Shown: positions 16,251 through 23,723 of the stretch, in pieces
Layout of the letters: every line of letters starts with the position of its first letter
Numbering within the stretch: position 1 is the stretch's first letter
Source of the DNA: Candidatus Saccharimonadota bacterium
Lineage (GTDB): Bacteria; Eremiobacterota; Xenobia; Xenobiales; Xenobiaceae
Direction: 5' to 3'
Assembly: GCA_004554425.1 (NCBI GenBank)
Contig: SFMI01000044.1
Coordinates: forward strand, 1 to 24,104
DNA: 24,104 nt
Notes under the pieces: generated by a model
Databases searched by the model: none
What the model saw: only the letters and a program-made list of their open reading frames with translations
Told to the model about the DNA's origin: nothing
Made by a program: the position numbers and the translations under genes

Positions 16251-17050
16251 TGTAAATCTCCAAAGTTGCGTAATGCCTGATTTAAACTAGTTTTGCTGTC
16301 AGAACCGGCGTCGCGTTTGCCAATAATCAGAGCACAGGGAAGGTTGTAAGTTCCGCTAGGAAACTGGCGCGGTCGAGTGCCCGGAACTACTACGGAATGA
16401 GGAGGCACTTGGCCTCTGTAAGTAATCGGCTCCGGCCCAGTCACATCTATAATGGGCGTGGAAGCTGTAATGGTAGTGCCTGCGCCAATTACGGCGCCTT
16501 CGCCAACTAATACGCCTTCGACGATAACGCTATCGGCTCCGATAAAGCATCCGTCTTCAATAATTACCGGCTGAGCTCCGGCCGGTTCCAAAACACCGCC
16601 AATAATGGCTCCGGCGGCTAAATGTACATTGGCGCCTACCTGAGCGCAACTACCTACCAGGCTCCAGGTATCTACCATAGTGCCGGGGCCGACATAGGCG
16701 CCGATATTTACATAACCAACCATAAGAATGGAGCCGGGGGCCATATAGGCGCCGTAACGCACTGTGCCAGGAGGCACGGCGCGAATCCCCGCTTGTTGCA
16801 AATCGCTTTTTAAGCTGATTTTATCGCGGTATTCAAAGGGTGGAAGCTCCCAAGTTTGCATTTCCGTAAGGGAAAAATAGAGCAAAATGGCTTCTTTTAC
16901 CCAAGTATTTACTTGCCAAGCGCCGTCAACTTTTTCAGCAACTCTGAGCTGACCTTTATCGAGCGCTTCAATAACTTCAAAAATGTTCTGTTTGGCTTTG
17001 GCCAGTAAGCTTCTATCGGCAAAAGCCTGCGAAATTAGTTGTCGATCCAT
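16247..17050 (-). CDS. dapD: Tetrahydrodipicolinate N-succinyltransferase
   Basis: Transfers succinate from succinyl-CoA to tetrahydrodipicolinate, committing the pathway to the succinylase branch. The 267 residues match the proteobacterial-type DapD (about 274). An N-terminal helical domain (1-100) contains GQLRVAEKVDG. A left-handed beta-helix of hexapeptide repeats (about 105-235) includes VRYGAYMAPG, NIGAYVGPGTMVDTW and GAIIGGVLEPAGAQPVIIEDGCFIG. A short C-terminal tail follows. The ATG at 17050 agrees with the family start, but no clear Shine-Dalgarno sequence precedes it; the leader holds competing hairpin arms (17066-17102). dapE overlaps it by 4 bp. No dapA, dapB or aminotransferase gene is in the window. 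Confidence 0.94.
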   Translation of the reverse strand: MDRQLISQAFADRSLLAKAKQNIFEVIEALDKGQLRVAEKVDGAWQVNTWVKEAILLYFSLTEMQTWELPPFEYRDKISLKSDLQQAGIRAVPPGTVRYGAYMAPGSILMVGYVNIGAYVGPGTMVDTWSLVGSCAQVGANVHLAAGAIIGGVLEPAGAQPVIIEDGCFIGADSVIVEGVLVGEGAVIGAGTTITASTPIIDVTGPEPITYRGQVPPHSVVVPGTRPRQFPSGTYNLPCALIIGKRDAGSDSKTSLNQALRNFGDLQ

Positions 17051-17395
17051 AGCCGCCGCAGTTCTGCAATAAGGAGCTTATTCCCTTGTAGAAGCTTATT
17101 GCAAAGGCGATCCACAGCCTAAAAACACTGGCTAAACGTCTCGCTTGTTTAATATACAATATCTTTGGCGGTATGGTACGTTGGAATCTAAAGCTAACTG
17201 TTAGCACATTAGCCAGGCTAATTTGTGCAGATATGCCAAAAAATAAGTAAAATATTTAAACATTATCTTTTTTATCGATAAAAAAAGATTGATATATCTA
17301 TCCGTTTGTGCTTTACTATGGGCGGCGGGGGAGAAAAGCGGACTTGAGTCCGGCGTCCGTAAAGGTCGTATCCGTTTTTTCCGTGGTTTTGTTCG
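17051..17395. other. Divergent regulatory gap between dapD and rex (345 bases)
   Basis: No gene is supported here. Contents from left to right: competing inverted arms GCAATAAG (17066-17073), CTTATT (17077-17082) and CTTATTGC (17095-17102) in the dapD leader; an imperfect 15-bp dyad TTGTTTAATATACAA (17145-17159); an AT-rich palindrome TTTTTTATCGATAAAAAA (17268-17285); the possible rex promoter (17289-17319); a hairpin CGGAC-TTGA-GTCCG (17339-17352) with a second GTCCG at 17355-17359 that could replace the first; and a T-run at 17375-17380 just before the rex start. TATCCGTTT occurs twice, near 17298 and 17370. Confidence 0.5.
17289..17319 (+). promoter_or_regulatory. Possible rex promoter
   Basis: TTGATA (17289-17294) and TACTAT (17314-17319) separated by 19 bases, longer than the ideal 17. 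It lies directly after the AT palindrome at 17268-17285, which could be an operator overlapping the -35 side. Weak call. Confidence 0.3.
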
Positions 17396-18046
17396 GTGAA
17401 AAGTTTTAGCGTATCTAAACAAACTCTACAGCGCTTGCCCATGTATTTGGCTTATTTGCGCACTCTGCCCGCCACCGAGAGCAGAGTTTCCGCTTCTTCT
17501 ATTGCTTGTGCTTTAAATCTTAACGATGTACAAGTGCGCAAAGATTTGGCGGCAGTTAGTTCGTCTGGACGCCCCAAGGTTGGCTATCCTATCGAAGTTT
17601 TGCGCGACGAGCTGGAAAGCTTTTTGGGCTATCACAATGTAGATTCGGCTATTATTGTCGGCGCCGGCCATTTGGGTAGAGCTCTTCTCAATTATGGTGG
17701 TTTCAAAACTTACGGATTAGAAATTTTGGCAGCTTTCGACGCCAATGAAGAGTTAGCCGGTCAAGAAGGCGGCCGAATTTTGCATTTGAGCAAGCTTAGC
17801 GATATGTGTGCTCGCCTTCATCCTCGTATCGGTATCATTACCGTACCTGCCGAGGCGGCCCAGCAAGTTTGCGACTTAATGGTTAAGTGCGGCATAGAAG
17901 CTATTTGGAATTTCGCGCCAGTTCATTTGCGAGTTGACGAAAAAATTTTTGTTACCAATGAAAATATGGCTGTCCATTTAGCGGTTATTTCCAATTATTT
18001 GCGAGCTTCTATGCGGGCAGACAAACTACCTAACAATTTTGATTAA
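17396..18046 (+). CDS. rex: Redox-sensing transcriptional repressor Rex
   Basis: DNA-binding repressor that senses the NADH/NAD+ ratio and typically controls adhE, hydrogenase and other fermentation genes. The 216 residues comprise an N-terminal winged helix (TLQRLPMYLAYLRTL, then LNLNDVQVRKDLAAV, about 5-60) and a Rossmann domain with IIVGAGHLGRALLNY (about 79-95). A C-terminal domain-swap helix follows (ISNYLRASM). Both blocks are diagnostic of Rex. The GTG start at 17396 is chosen because the family sequence begins only a few residues later; the ribosome binding site is weak. It lies 167 bases upstream of adhE on the same strand, a classic pairing. I found no clean TTGTGAA-N4-TTCACAA-type Rex operator near rex, adhE or the hydrogenase gene. 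Confidence 0.94.
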   Translation: MKSFSVSKQTLQRLPMYLAYLRTLPATESRVSASSIACALNLNDVQVRKDLAAVSSSGRPKVGYPIEVLRDELESFLGYHNVDSAIIVGAGHLGRALLNYGGFKTYGLEILAAFDANEELAGQEGGRILHLSKLSDMCARLHPRIGIITVPAEAAQQVCDLMVKCGIEAIWNFAPVHLRVDEKIFVTNENMAVHLAVISNYLRASMRADKLPNNFD

Positions 18047-18141
18047 AATCTGGAATTGATCGGCTGCTCGGTCGGTTAGTTCTTCTCTCAATAATCTGCA
18101 ATGCCAGCCGTCTACAATAGCGGGGGGCAGCAGGCGGCGAG

Positions 18142-18171
18142 CCCGTGCCGCTTAAGGCGGTAGGCAGCGGG
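18142..18171 (+). promoter_or_regulatory. GC-rich structured leader of adhE
   Basis: CCCG (18142-18145) pairs with CGGG (18168-18171), enclosing CCGC (18148-18151) paired with GCGG (18157-18160). An alternative pairing joins GCGGC (18134-18138) to GCCGC (18147-18151). The element stands out as GC-rich between AT-rich flanks and lies about 40 bases before the adhE start. Its role is unknown; it may stabilise or regulate the mRNA. Confidence 0.35.
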
Positions 18172-18213
18172 TGGTTCGTAAAAATGCTTAATTCCTGAAA
18201 TGGAGATTGATAT

Positions 18214-20820
18214 ATGAGCAAGTTGGAATATAAGATCGTCGATAATCTGGAGACTCTCCAAGACGCTTTGAAGCGCCTCAGAGAAGCTCAGAAAATCTAC
18301 GCTACTTTTACCCAGGAACAGGTTGACAAGATCTTCTTTGCTGCCGCTTCAGCAGCCGATCAGCAGCGTATTCCTTTAGCCAAGATGGCTCACGAAGAGA
18401 CCGGCATGGGCGTAGTGGAAGATAAGATTATCAAGAATCACTTCGCGGCCGAGTATATCTACAATACTTACAAGAATACCAAGACTTGCGGTTTGGTCCG
18501 TGACGACAAGGCGGGCGGCTTCAAAACTTACTTAGAGCCCGTTGGTGTAATTGCTGCTATTATTCCTACTACCAACCCCACTTCTACGGCTATTTTCAAG
18601 ACTTTGTTGGCCTTGAAAACCAGAAACGGTATCATCATTAGCCCTCACCCCAGGGCCAAGCAAAGCACCATTGCTGCTGCTAAGGTTGTGTTGGAAGCTG
18701 CTGTAGCTGCTGGCGCTCCTGAAGGCATCATCGCTTGGGTAGACGTTCCTTCGCTCGAATTGAGCAACTTAGTTATGAGAAGCGCTGACCGCATCTTGGC
18801 TACTGGTGGCCCCGGTATGGTTAAAGCCGCTTATTCTTCTGGTGTACCCGCTATCGGTGTAGGCGCCGGTAACGCTCCCGCCCTTATCGATGAGAGTGCC
18901 AACGTTACTTTGGCTGTCAACTCCATCATTCACTCCAAAACTTTTGATAACGGCATGATTTGCGCTTCTGAGCAATCCGTAGTCGTTTTGGATAGCATTT
19001 ATGATGAAGTAAAAGCGGAGTTCGCTCGTCGCGGTTGCTACTTCCTTAACGAAGAAGAGACTGACAAAGTCCGCAAGACCATGCTTATCAACGGCGCCTT
19101 AAATGCCAAGATCGTAGGTCAGTCCGCTCACACTATTGCCGAGCTTTCCGGTGTGGAAGTTCCTGAAGATACCAAGGTTTTGATTGGTGAAGTAGAGCAC
19201 GCCGACTTTACTGAAGAGTTCGCTCACGAGAAGCTCTCTCCCATCTTAGGTATGTATCACGCCAAAGACTTCGACGAAGCTTTGCAAAAGGCTGAAGGAC
19301 TCATTGAGTATGGCGGTTTAGGCCACACCGCTTCCATCTATCTCGACACCGTAAAGTGCCAAGATAAGCTGGAGCGCTTCACTGCCAAGATGCACACTTG
19401 CCGCATTTTGGTCAACACTCCGTCCTCTTTCGGTGGTATCGGCGACCTCTACAACTTCCGCTTAGCTCCTTCCTTAACGTTGGGCTGCGGTTCTTGGGGC
19501 GGCAACTCCGTATCCGAGAACGTAGGTGTAAAACATTTACTCAATACCAAGTTTGTTGCAGAAAGAAAAGAAAATATGCTGTGGTTCCGCGCTCCTGAAA
19601 AAGTTTACTTTAAGCGTGGCTGCCTGCCCACCGCTCTCCAAGAGTTGCGCGACGTTATGGGCAAGAAGCGCGTCTTCATCGTCACTGACGAGTTCTTGTT
19701 CAAGAACGGCTACACTAAGCCCATTACCGACAAACTCGACGAATTGGGTATCACCCACACCAGCTTCTTCGAAGTCGCTCCCGACCCGTCTTTGGCTTCA
19801 GCTAAGAAGGGAGCCGAAGCCATGCGTGCTTTCGCCCCCGATTGCATCATCGCTATCGGCGGTGGTTCCGCTATGGACGCTGGTAAGATTATGTGGGTAC
19901 TTTATGAGCACCCCGAAGTAGACTTCATGGATATGGCCATGCGCTTCATGGACATCCGCAAACGTGTCTACACCTTCCCTCACATGGGCGACAAAGCTTA
20001 CTTCATTGCCGTTCCTACCTCCGCCGGTACCGGTTCCGAAGTAACTCCTTTCGCTGTAATTACCGACGAGCGCAGCGGCATCAAGTATCCTTTGGCCGAC
20101 TACGAATTGCTTCCTAAGATGGCTATTATCGACGCCGACATGATGATGAACATGCCTCGCGGCCTCACTTCTGCTTCCGGTATAGACGCTTTGACTCACG
20201 CTCTCGAAGCCTATGCTTCTATGATGGCCACCGACTTCACTGACGGTATCGCTTTACGCGCTGCTCGCAACATCTTCGACTACTTGCCTCGCGCTTACAA
20301 CAACGGCGCTGCCGATCCCGAAGCCCGCGAGAAGATGGCTCACGCTTCTACTATGGCTGGTATGGCTTTCGCTAACGCTTTCTTGGGCGTATGCCACTCC
20401 ATGGCTCACAAGTTGGGCGCCTTCCATCATATCCCTCACGGTATTGCCAACGCTCTGTTAATTACTCTGGTGTTGCGCTACAACGCTGCTGAAGTACCTC
20501 CTAAGATGGGTACCTTCCCTCAGTATGGTTATCCTCACACTTTGGCTCGTTATGCTGAGTTCGCCAGGTATTTAGGCTTCGGTGGCAAAGATGATCAAGA
20601 GAGTTTGGACAACTTGATCAATGCTATCGAGGATCTGAAGAAGCAAATTGGTATTAAACCTACCATTCGCGACTACGGCGTAGAAGAAGAGAAGTTCTTA
20701 TCCACCCTCGATAACATGACCGAGCAAGCCTTTGACGACCAGTGCACTGGCGCCAACCCTCGTTATCCTTTGATGAAAGAGATCAAAGAGATGTATATGA
20801 AGGCCTACTACGGTCACTAG
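18214..20820 (+). CDS. adhE: Bifunctional acetaldehyde-CoA/alcohol dehydrogenase
   Basis: Converts acetyl-CoA to ethanol through acetaldehyde, oxidising two NADH, in cytosolic spirosomes. At 868 residues it is standard length. The N-terminal aldehyde dehydrogenase half (1-440) carries the catalytic Cys250 in FDNGMICASEQ and the cofactor site near ATGGPGMVKAAYSSG. A linker leads to the iron-dependent alcohol dehydrogenase half (about 455-868) with GGGSAMDAGK and the metal ligands Asp658, His662, His728 and His742 (numbering by motif alignment to the E. coli enzyme). GGAG lies 9 bases before the ATG. Codon use is shifted to C-ending codons (TTC, AAC, ATC) compared with neighbouring genes such as that at 8067, as expected for a very abundant protein. 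Rex upstream is the likely regulator. Confidence 0.97.
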   Translation: MSKLEYKIVDNLETLQDALKRLREAQKIYATFTQEQVDKIFFAAASAADQQRIPLAKMAHEETGMGVVEDKIIKNHFAAEYIYNTYKNTKTCGLVRDDKAGGFKTYLEPVGVIAAIIPTTNPTSTAIFKTLLALKTRNGIIISPHPRAKQSTIAAAKVVLEAAVAAGAPEGIIAWVDVPSLELSNLVMRSADRILATGGPGMVKAAYSSGVPAIGVGAGNAPALIDESANVTLAVNSIIHSKTFDNGMICASEQSVVVLDSIYDEVKAEFARRGCYFLNEEETDKVRKTMLINGALNAKIVGQSAHTIAELSGVEVPEDTKVLIGEVEHADFTEEFAHEKLSPILGMYHAKDFDEALQKAEGLIEYGGLGHTASIYLDTVKCQDKLERFTAKMHTCRILVNTPSSFGGIGDLYNFRLAPSLTLGCGSWGGNSVSENVGVKHLLNTKFVAERKENMLWFRAPEKVYFKRGCLPTALQELRDVMGKKRVFIVTDEFLFKNGYTKPITDKLDELGITHTSFFEVAPDPSLASAKKGAEAMRAFAPDCIIAIGGGSAMDAGKIMWVLYEHPEVDFMDMAMRFMDIRKRVYTFPHMGDKAYFIAVPTSAGTGSEVTPFAVITDERSGIKYPLADYELLPKMAIIDADMMMNMPRGLTSASGIDALTHALEAYASMMATDFTDGIALRAARNIFDYLPRAYNNGAADPEAREKMAHASTMAGMAFANAFLGVCHSMAHKLGAFHHIPHGIANALLITLVLRYNAAEVPPKMGTFPQYGYPHTLARYAEFARYLGFGGKDDQESLDNLINAIEDLKKQIGIKPTIRDYGVEEEKFLSTLDNMTEQAFDDQCTGANPRYPLMKEIKEMYMKAYYGH

Positions 20821-20829
20821 GAGGACAAT

Positions 20830-21600
20830 ATGCAGGACGTAAAGTTAAATTTAAGTGCTGCCAAAGTTATTGCGGTTCGTCCCAACAAGAAGATCTACCG
20901 TCTTGGTAATTACTGCGTTAAGGTTTTTAACGACGACTTTTCTAAAGCCGACGTACTTAACGAAGCTTTAAACCAGGCTCGTGTGGAAGAGACCAACCTC
21001 GATATTCCTAAGATTATCGAAGTGACCAAGATCGATGGCAAGTGGGCTATCATAACCGAGTTTATCGAAGGTCCCACCTTGGCTGAGCTTATGGAAAAAG
21101 AGCCCGAAAAAGAAGATGAGTATATGACTCGCTTTATCAACATTCAGCGTCGTATCCTCAACACTAAGGCTCCTATGCTCAATAAGCTGGTTGACAAGAT
21201 GCAGAATAAGATCAGTGCCACTACTTTGAATGCTACTGCTCGTTATGAACTGCATATGCGCCTGTCTGCTATTCCGCGCCAAGAGAAAATTTGCCATGGC
21301 GATTTCAACCCTAGTAACGTAATTTGCGGTACTAACGGAACCGACTATGTGATCGACTGGGCGCACGTTACTCGCGGTGCTGCCGAAGCCGATGTAGCTC
21401 GCACCTACTTAGTCTTATGGCTGGCTGGACAGCTCGATCGTGCCAAGAAATATCTTGACATGTATTGCAGCATGACCGACACTGCCAAACAGCAAGTGCA
21501 AAAGTGGTTGCCTATTGTAGCGGCCTCTCAATCTGTGAAGGGCTGCCCTGAAGAGCGTGAGCTCCTCATGCACTGGATCAATGTAGTCGATTACGAATAA
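20830..21600 (+). CDS. APH/choline-kinase-fold small-molecule kinase coupled to adhE
   Basis: A 256-residue soluble kinase of the aminoglycoside phosphotransferase superfamily. Residues: a lysine-containing N-lobe strand (NYCVKVFND, Lys about 31), the hinge-like IITEFIEGPTLAEL, the Brenner motif H156-G-D158-F-N-P-S-N163 and the metal-binding D176 in VIDWAHV. All residues needed for phosphotransfer are present, so it should be active. The substrate is unknown; members act on antibiotics, choline, homoserine, thiamine or sugars. The start codon is 9 bases after the adhE stop, and the AGGAGG ribosome binding site overlaps that stop, so it is translated from the adhE transcript. Tight coupling to a fermentation enzyme argues against a resistance role. 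A terminator lies at 21712-21762. Confidence 0.85.
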   Translation: MQDVKLNLSAAKVIAVRPNKKIYRLGNYCVKVFNDDFSKADVLNEALNQARVEETNLDIPKIIEVTKIDGKWAIITEFIEGPTLAELMEKEPEKEDEYMTRFINIQRRILNTKAPMLNKLVDKMQNKISATTLNATARYELHMRLSAIPRQEKICHGDFNPSNVICGTNGTDYVIDWAHVTRGAAEADVARTYLVLWLAGQLDRAKKYLDMYCSMTDTAKQQVQKWLPIVAASQSVKGCPEERELLMHWINVVDYE

Positions 21601-21711
21601 GCAATAAGGGCTCGAGCGACTGTTTGCCTTGTGCTGGCAGCTTCGCTTGAGAGTATCGCTTATTAAAACATGGCTAATACAGTCTGTTTTTGCTTAAAAT
21701 TTTAGCGCCAT

Positions 21712-21762
21712 AGGCGTGCGGCTTGGCAAGGTTTGTATACTTTGTGGGCTGTGCGCCTTTTT
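21712..21762 (+). terminator. Probable terminator of the adhE-kinase unit
   Basis: AGGCGTGCGGCT (21712-21723) can pair along 12 positions with GGGCTGTGCGCCT (several G-U pairs) ending at 21758. An inner CAAGG/CTTTG stem sits in the loop, and TTTTT follows (21758-21762). It lies 112 bases after the kinase stop codon. Confidence 0.5.
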
Positions 21763-21786
21763 GGTGCAATTTGAACCTCTCCTGAG

Positions 21787-21812
21787 TCTCCAGCTTTTTC
21801 TGGTTGGGGAGA
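21787..21812 (+). promoter_or_regulatory. Hairpin in the hydrogenase leader
   Basis: TCTCC (21787-21791) can pair with GGAGA (21808-21812), or CCAG (21790-21793) with CTGG (21800-21803). It sits about 35 bases before the hydrogenase start and just upstream of its AGGAAAG ribosome binding site. No promoter with two good hexamers is evident in the 248-base gap; a TATACT at 21736-21741 lies inside the terminator loop. Confidence 0.3.
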
Positions 21813-21848
21813 ACCTACCAATAAAAAATTAGGAAAGATTCTATTTTT

Positions 21849-23282
21849 ATGAATAACATCAAATTTGATACCAAAGTTCAGTATCTCAAGCACAGCGTAC
21901 TTAAAGAAGTTATTCGCTTAGCTTTTAAAGACAAATTATTGGAAGAAATTCACGATATTCCTAAGCGAATTGTGTCTGGCAAAGTGCCTACTATGCGCTG
22001 TTGCGTATTCAAAGAGCGCGCTATTTTGAGCGAGCGTATCCATATGGCTTTGGGGGGTAATGCTAGTAATGAAAATATTATCGAAGTTTTAGATATAGCT
22101 TGTGATGAGTGTCCCGTAGGTGGCTATGAAGTGACTAATGCTTGCCGCGGTTGTATTGCTCACCGTTGTGAACAAGCTTGCCGTCGCGGAGCTATTACTT
22201 TCGACGAAAATCAGAAAGCTCGCATCAACAAAGATAAGTGCGTTGAATGCGGTATGTGCGCCAAGGTTTGCCCTTACAACGCTATCATGAACTTTAAGCG
22301 TCCTTGTGAAAGAGCTTGCAAAGCCAAAGCTATTAGCATGAACGAAGACAAAGTGGCTTCTATCGACGAAACTAAGTGCGTACGTTGTGGCGCTTGCGTC
22401 TATCAGTGCCCCTTTGGCGCCATTGTCGACAAGTCTTTCATTCTTAACGTGGTAGATATGTTGCGCCGCGCTAAAGAACAAGATGGCCCTAAAGTATACG
22501 CTGTAATAGCTCCTTCTATTGCCAGCCAGTTTAGCTACGCCAAATTAGGCCAGGTAATTCATGCTATTAAAGAATGTGGCTTCCACGATGTCTGGGAAGC
22601 TGCTTTGGGCGCCGATATGGTAGCTTTCAATGAGTCTAAGGAACTGGCCGAAAAAGGCTTCTTGCTCAGCTCTTGCTGTCCCGCTTTTGTTTCTTTCGTC
22701 CAAAAAGAGTTCCCTAAGCTTACTGATAAAATTTCTCATAGTTTGTCTCCTATGGCTACTATTGCCAAGTTTATCAAAGAGAAAGATCCTGGTTGCAAAG
22801 TCGTTTTCGTTGGTCCTTGTACTGCCAAGAAGATGGAAGCTAAACTCGATACAGTCAGTCCTTACGTAGATGTCACTATTACTTTTGAAGAGTTGCAAGC
22901 TCTCTTTGATGGCCTTGATATCGATGTAGCCTCTTTGGAAGAAGAAACCTTGGATACCGCTTCTTACTTCGGCCGTATCTTCGCTCGCTGTGGCGGTTTG
23001 GCTGACGCTGTTAAAGAAGGGCTTAAAGAGCATGGTGTTACCGATTTTGAACTGAAAGCTGTTTCTTGCAGCGGTTTGGATGAATGTCGTAAAGCTTTGC
23101 TTTTGGCCAATTGCGGTAAGTCTCCTTACAACTTCATTGAAGGTATGGCTTGTATAGGTGGTTGTATCGGCGGTCCCGGTTGCTTGACTCATGGAGAGAA
23201 AGCCTTACGGGAAATTGATAAATATGGCAAAGAAGCCGCTGAAAAAACTATTAGCGAAGCCGTTCAGGCAGCCCATGATTAG
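21849..23282 (+). CDS. [FeFe] hydrogenase, group-B-like, monomeric ferredoxin type
   Basis: Cytosolic iron-only hydrogenase of 477 residues. The N-terminal part holds Fe-S sites: a cysteine-rich segment CRGCIAHRCEQAC, then two [4Fe-4S] ferredoxin motifs, CVECGMCAKVCPYNAI and CVRCGACVYQCPFGAI, with an additional CERAC between them. The H-cluster domain carries L1 SSCCPAF (Cys276/277), L2 GPCTAKKME (Cys324) and L3 EGMACIGGCIGGPGC (Cys435, Cys439). These forms of L1-L3 (SSCCPAF, GPCTAKK, GGCIGGP) differ from the TSCCPxW/MPCxxKxxE of group A and fit group B, whose physiological role is poorly known. It could produce or oxidise H2 with ferredoxin. AGGAAAG lies about 12 bases before the ATG. The maturases HydE, HydF and HydG are not in this window. 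Confidence 0.9.
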   Translation: MNNIKFDTKVQYLKHSVLKEVIRLAFKDKLLEEIHDIPKRIVSGKVPTMRCCVFKERAILSERIHMALGGNASNENIIEVLDIACDECPVGGYEVTNACRGCIAHRCEQACRRGAITFDENQKARINKDKCVECGMCAKVCPYNAIMNFKRPCERACKAKAISMNEDKVASIDETKCVRCGACVYQCPFGAIVDKSFILNVVDMLRRAKEQDGPKVYAVIAPSIASQFSYAKLGQVIHAIKECGFHDVWEAALGADMVAFNESKELAEKGFLLSSCCPAFVSFVQKEFPKLTDKISHSLSPMATIAKFIKEKDPGCKVVFVGPCTAKKMEAKLDTVSPYVDVTITFEELQALFDGLDIDVASLEEETLDTASYFGRIFARCGGLADAVKEGLKEHGVTDFELKAVSCSGLDECRKALLLANCGKSPYNFIEGMACIGGCIGGPGCLTHGEKALREIDKYGKEAAEKTISEAVQAAHD

Positions 23283-23305
23283 ATGAAGTAATTAACCTAT
23301 ATTTG

Positions 23306-23347
23306 TGGGTGGATTGCAAGTTCGCTTACAATTCGCCCATTTTTTTT
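23306..23347 (+). terminator. Intrinsic terminator after the hydrogenase gene
   Basis: TGGGTGGATTG (23306-23316) pairs with CAATTCGCCCA (ending 23339, two G-U pairs). Inside, AAG-TTCG-CTT forms a UUCG-capped tip. Eight T residues follow (23340-23347). Confidence 0.9.
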
Positions 23348-23405
23348 CTGGCTTGAGCAGGAGAAAGCTTTTTAGCAGCGTAACATAAGTTCCGTTGCTT
23401 GTTGT

Positions 23406-23495
23406 GGAGAGCTGGCTGAGTGGCCGAAAGCAGCGGTCTTGAAAACCGCCGTGGCAGTAATGTCACCGGGGGTTCGAATCCCTCGCTCTCCGCCA
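23406..23495 (+). tRNA. tRNA-Ser (anticodon UGA)
   Basis: Acceptor arms GGAGAGC (23406-23412) and GCTCTCC (23485-23491) pair fully, with discriminator G and an encoded CCA (23493-23495). The anticodon stem GCGGT/ACCGC encloses CT-TGA-AA, with anticodon TGA at 23440-23442. The T arm is GGGGGTTCGAATCCCTC. The long variable arm between 23450 and 23468 is the mark of a serine tRNA. It reads UCA and, by wobble, other UCN codons. Confidence 0.97.
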
Positions 23496-23504
23496 ATATA
23501 AAGT

Positions 23505-23545
23505 AAAATCCGAATCGTATTTTTTGTATGGTTCGGATTTTTTTT
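23505..23545 (+). terminator. Terminator after tRNA-Ser
   Basis: AAAATCCGAA (23505-23514) pairs perfectly with TTCGGATTTT (23532-23541), followed by more T residues to 23545. It lies 9 bases after the tRNA CCA. Confidence 0.88.
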
Positions 23546-23608
23546 GTTTAAAAATTGAATTTAATTCTCAGTCTGTCAATTTTTACGCTTTTTAGACATT
23601 TTTGTATT

Positions 23609-23638
23609 TTGATTTTTTATTACTATGTGCGTTAAAAT
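23609..23638 (+). promoter_or_regulatory. Possible promoter of the dynamin-like gene
   Basis: TTGATT (23609-23614), an 18-base spacer and TAAAAT (23633-23638), in an AT-rich stretch. Downstream, in the expected leader, come a weak hairpin ATAAC/GTTAT (23637-23651), a run of 13 T (23654-23666) and a hairpin TTAGTCCC/GGGGCTAG (23668-23689, with G-U pairs). Confidence 0.4.
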
Positions 23639-23723
23639 AACGCGTAGTTATCGTTTTTTTTTTTTTGTTAGTCCCGCTAGTGGGGCTAGTGAAAATACTG
23701 CCAAGTAACCAAAGGGAAGCGCC

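Noticed and set aside
17145..17159. TTGTTTAATATACAA as a Rex operator
   Set aside because: The half-sites resemble TTGT...ACAA, but the dyad is 15 bp with an odd centre, not the 18-bp TTGTnAAnnnnTTnACAA form, and it lies on the dapD side of the gap.
19798..20199. Antisense open frame of 133 codons inside adhE
   Set aside because: It lies opposite a well-conserved part of AdhE, has no family features, and is explained by codon bias in the sense strand. The same applies to the 215-codon antisense frame inside the hydrogenase gene (22545-23192).
20830..21600. Antibiotic-resistance aminoglycoside phosphotransferase
   Set aside because: The fold is APH-like, but tight coupling to adhE and a native-looking composition point to a metabolic kinase; nothing in the sequence indicates an antibiotic substrate.
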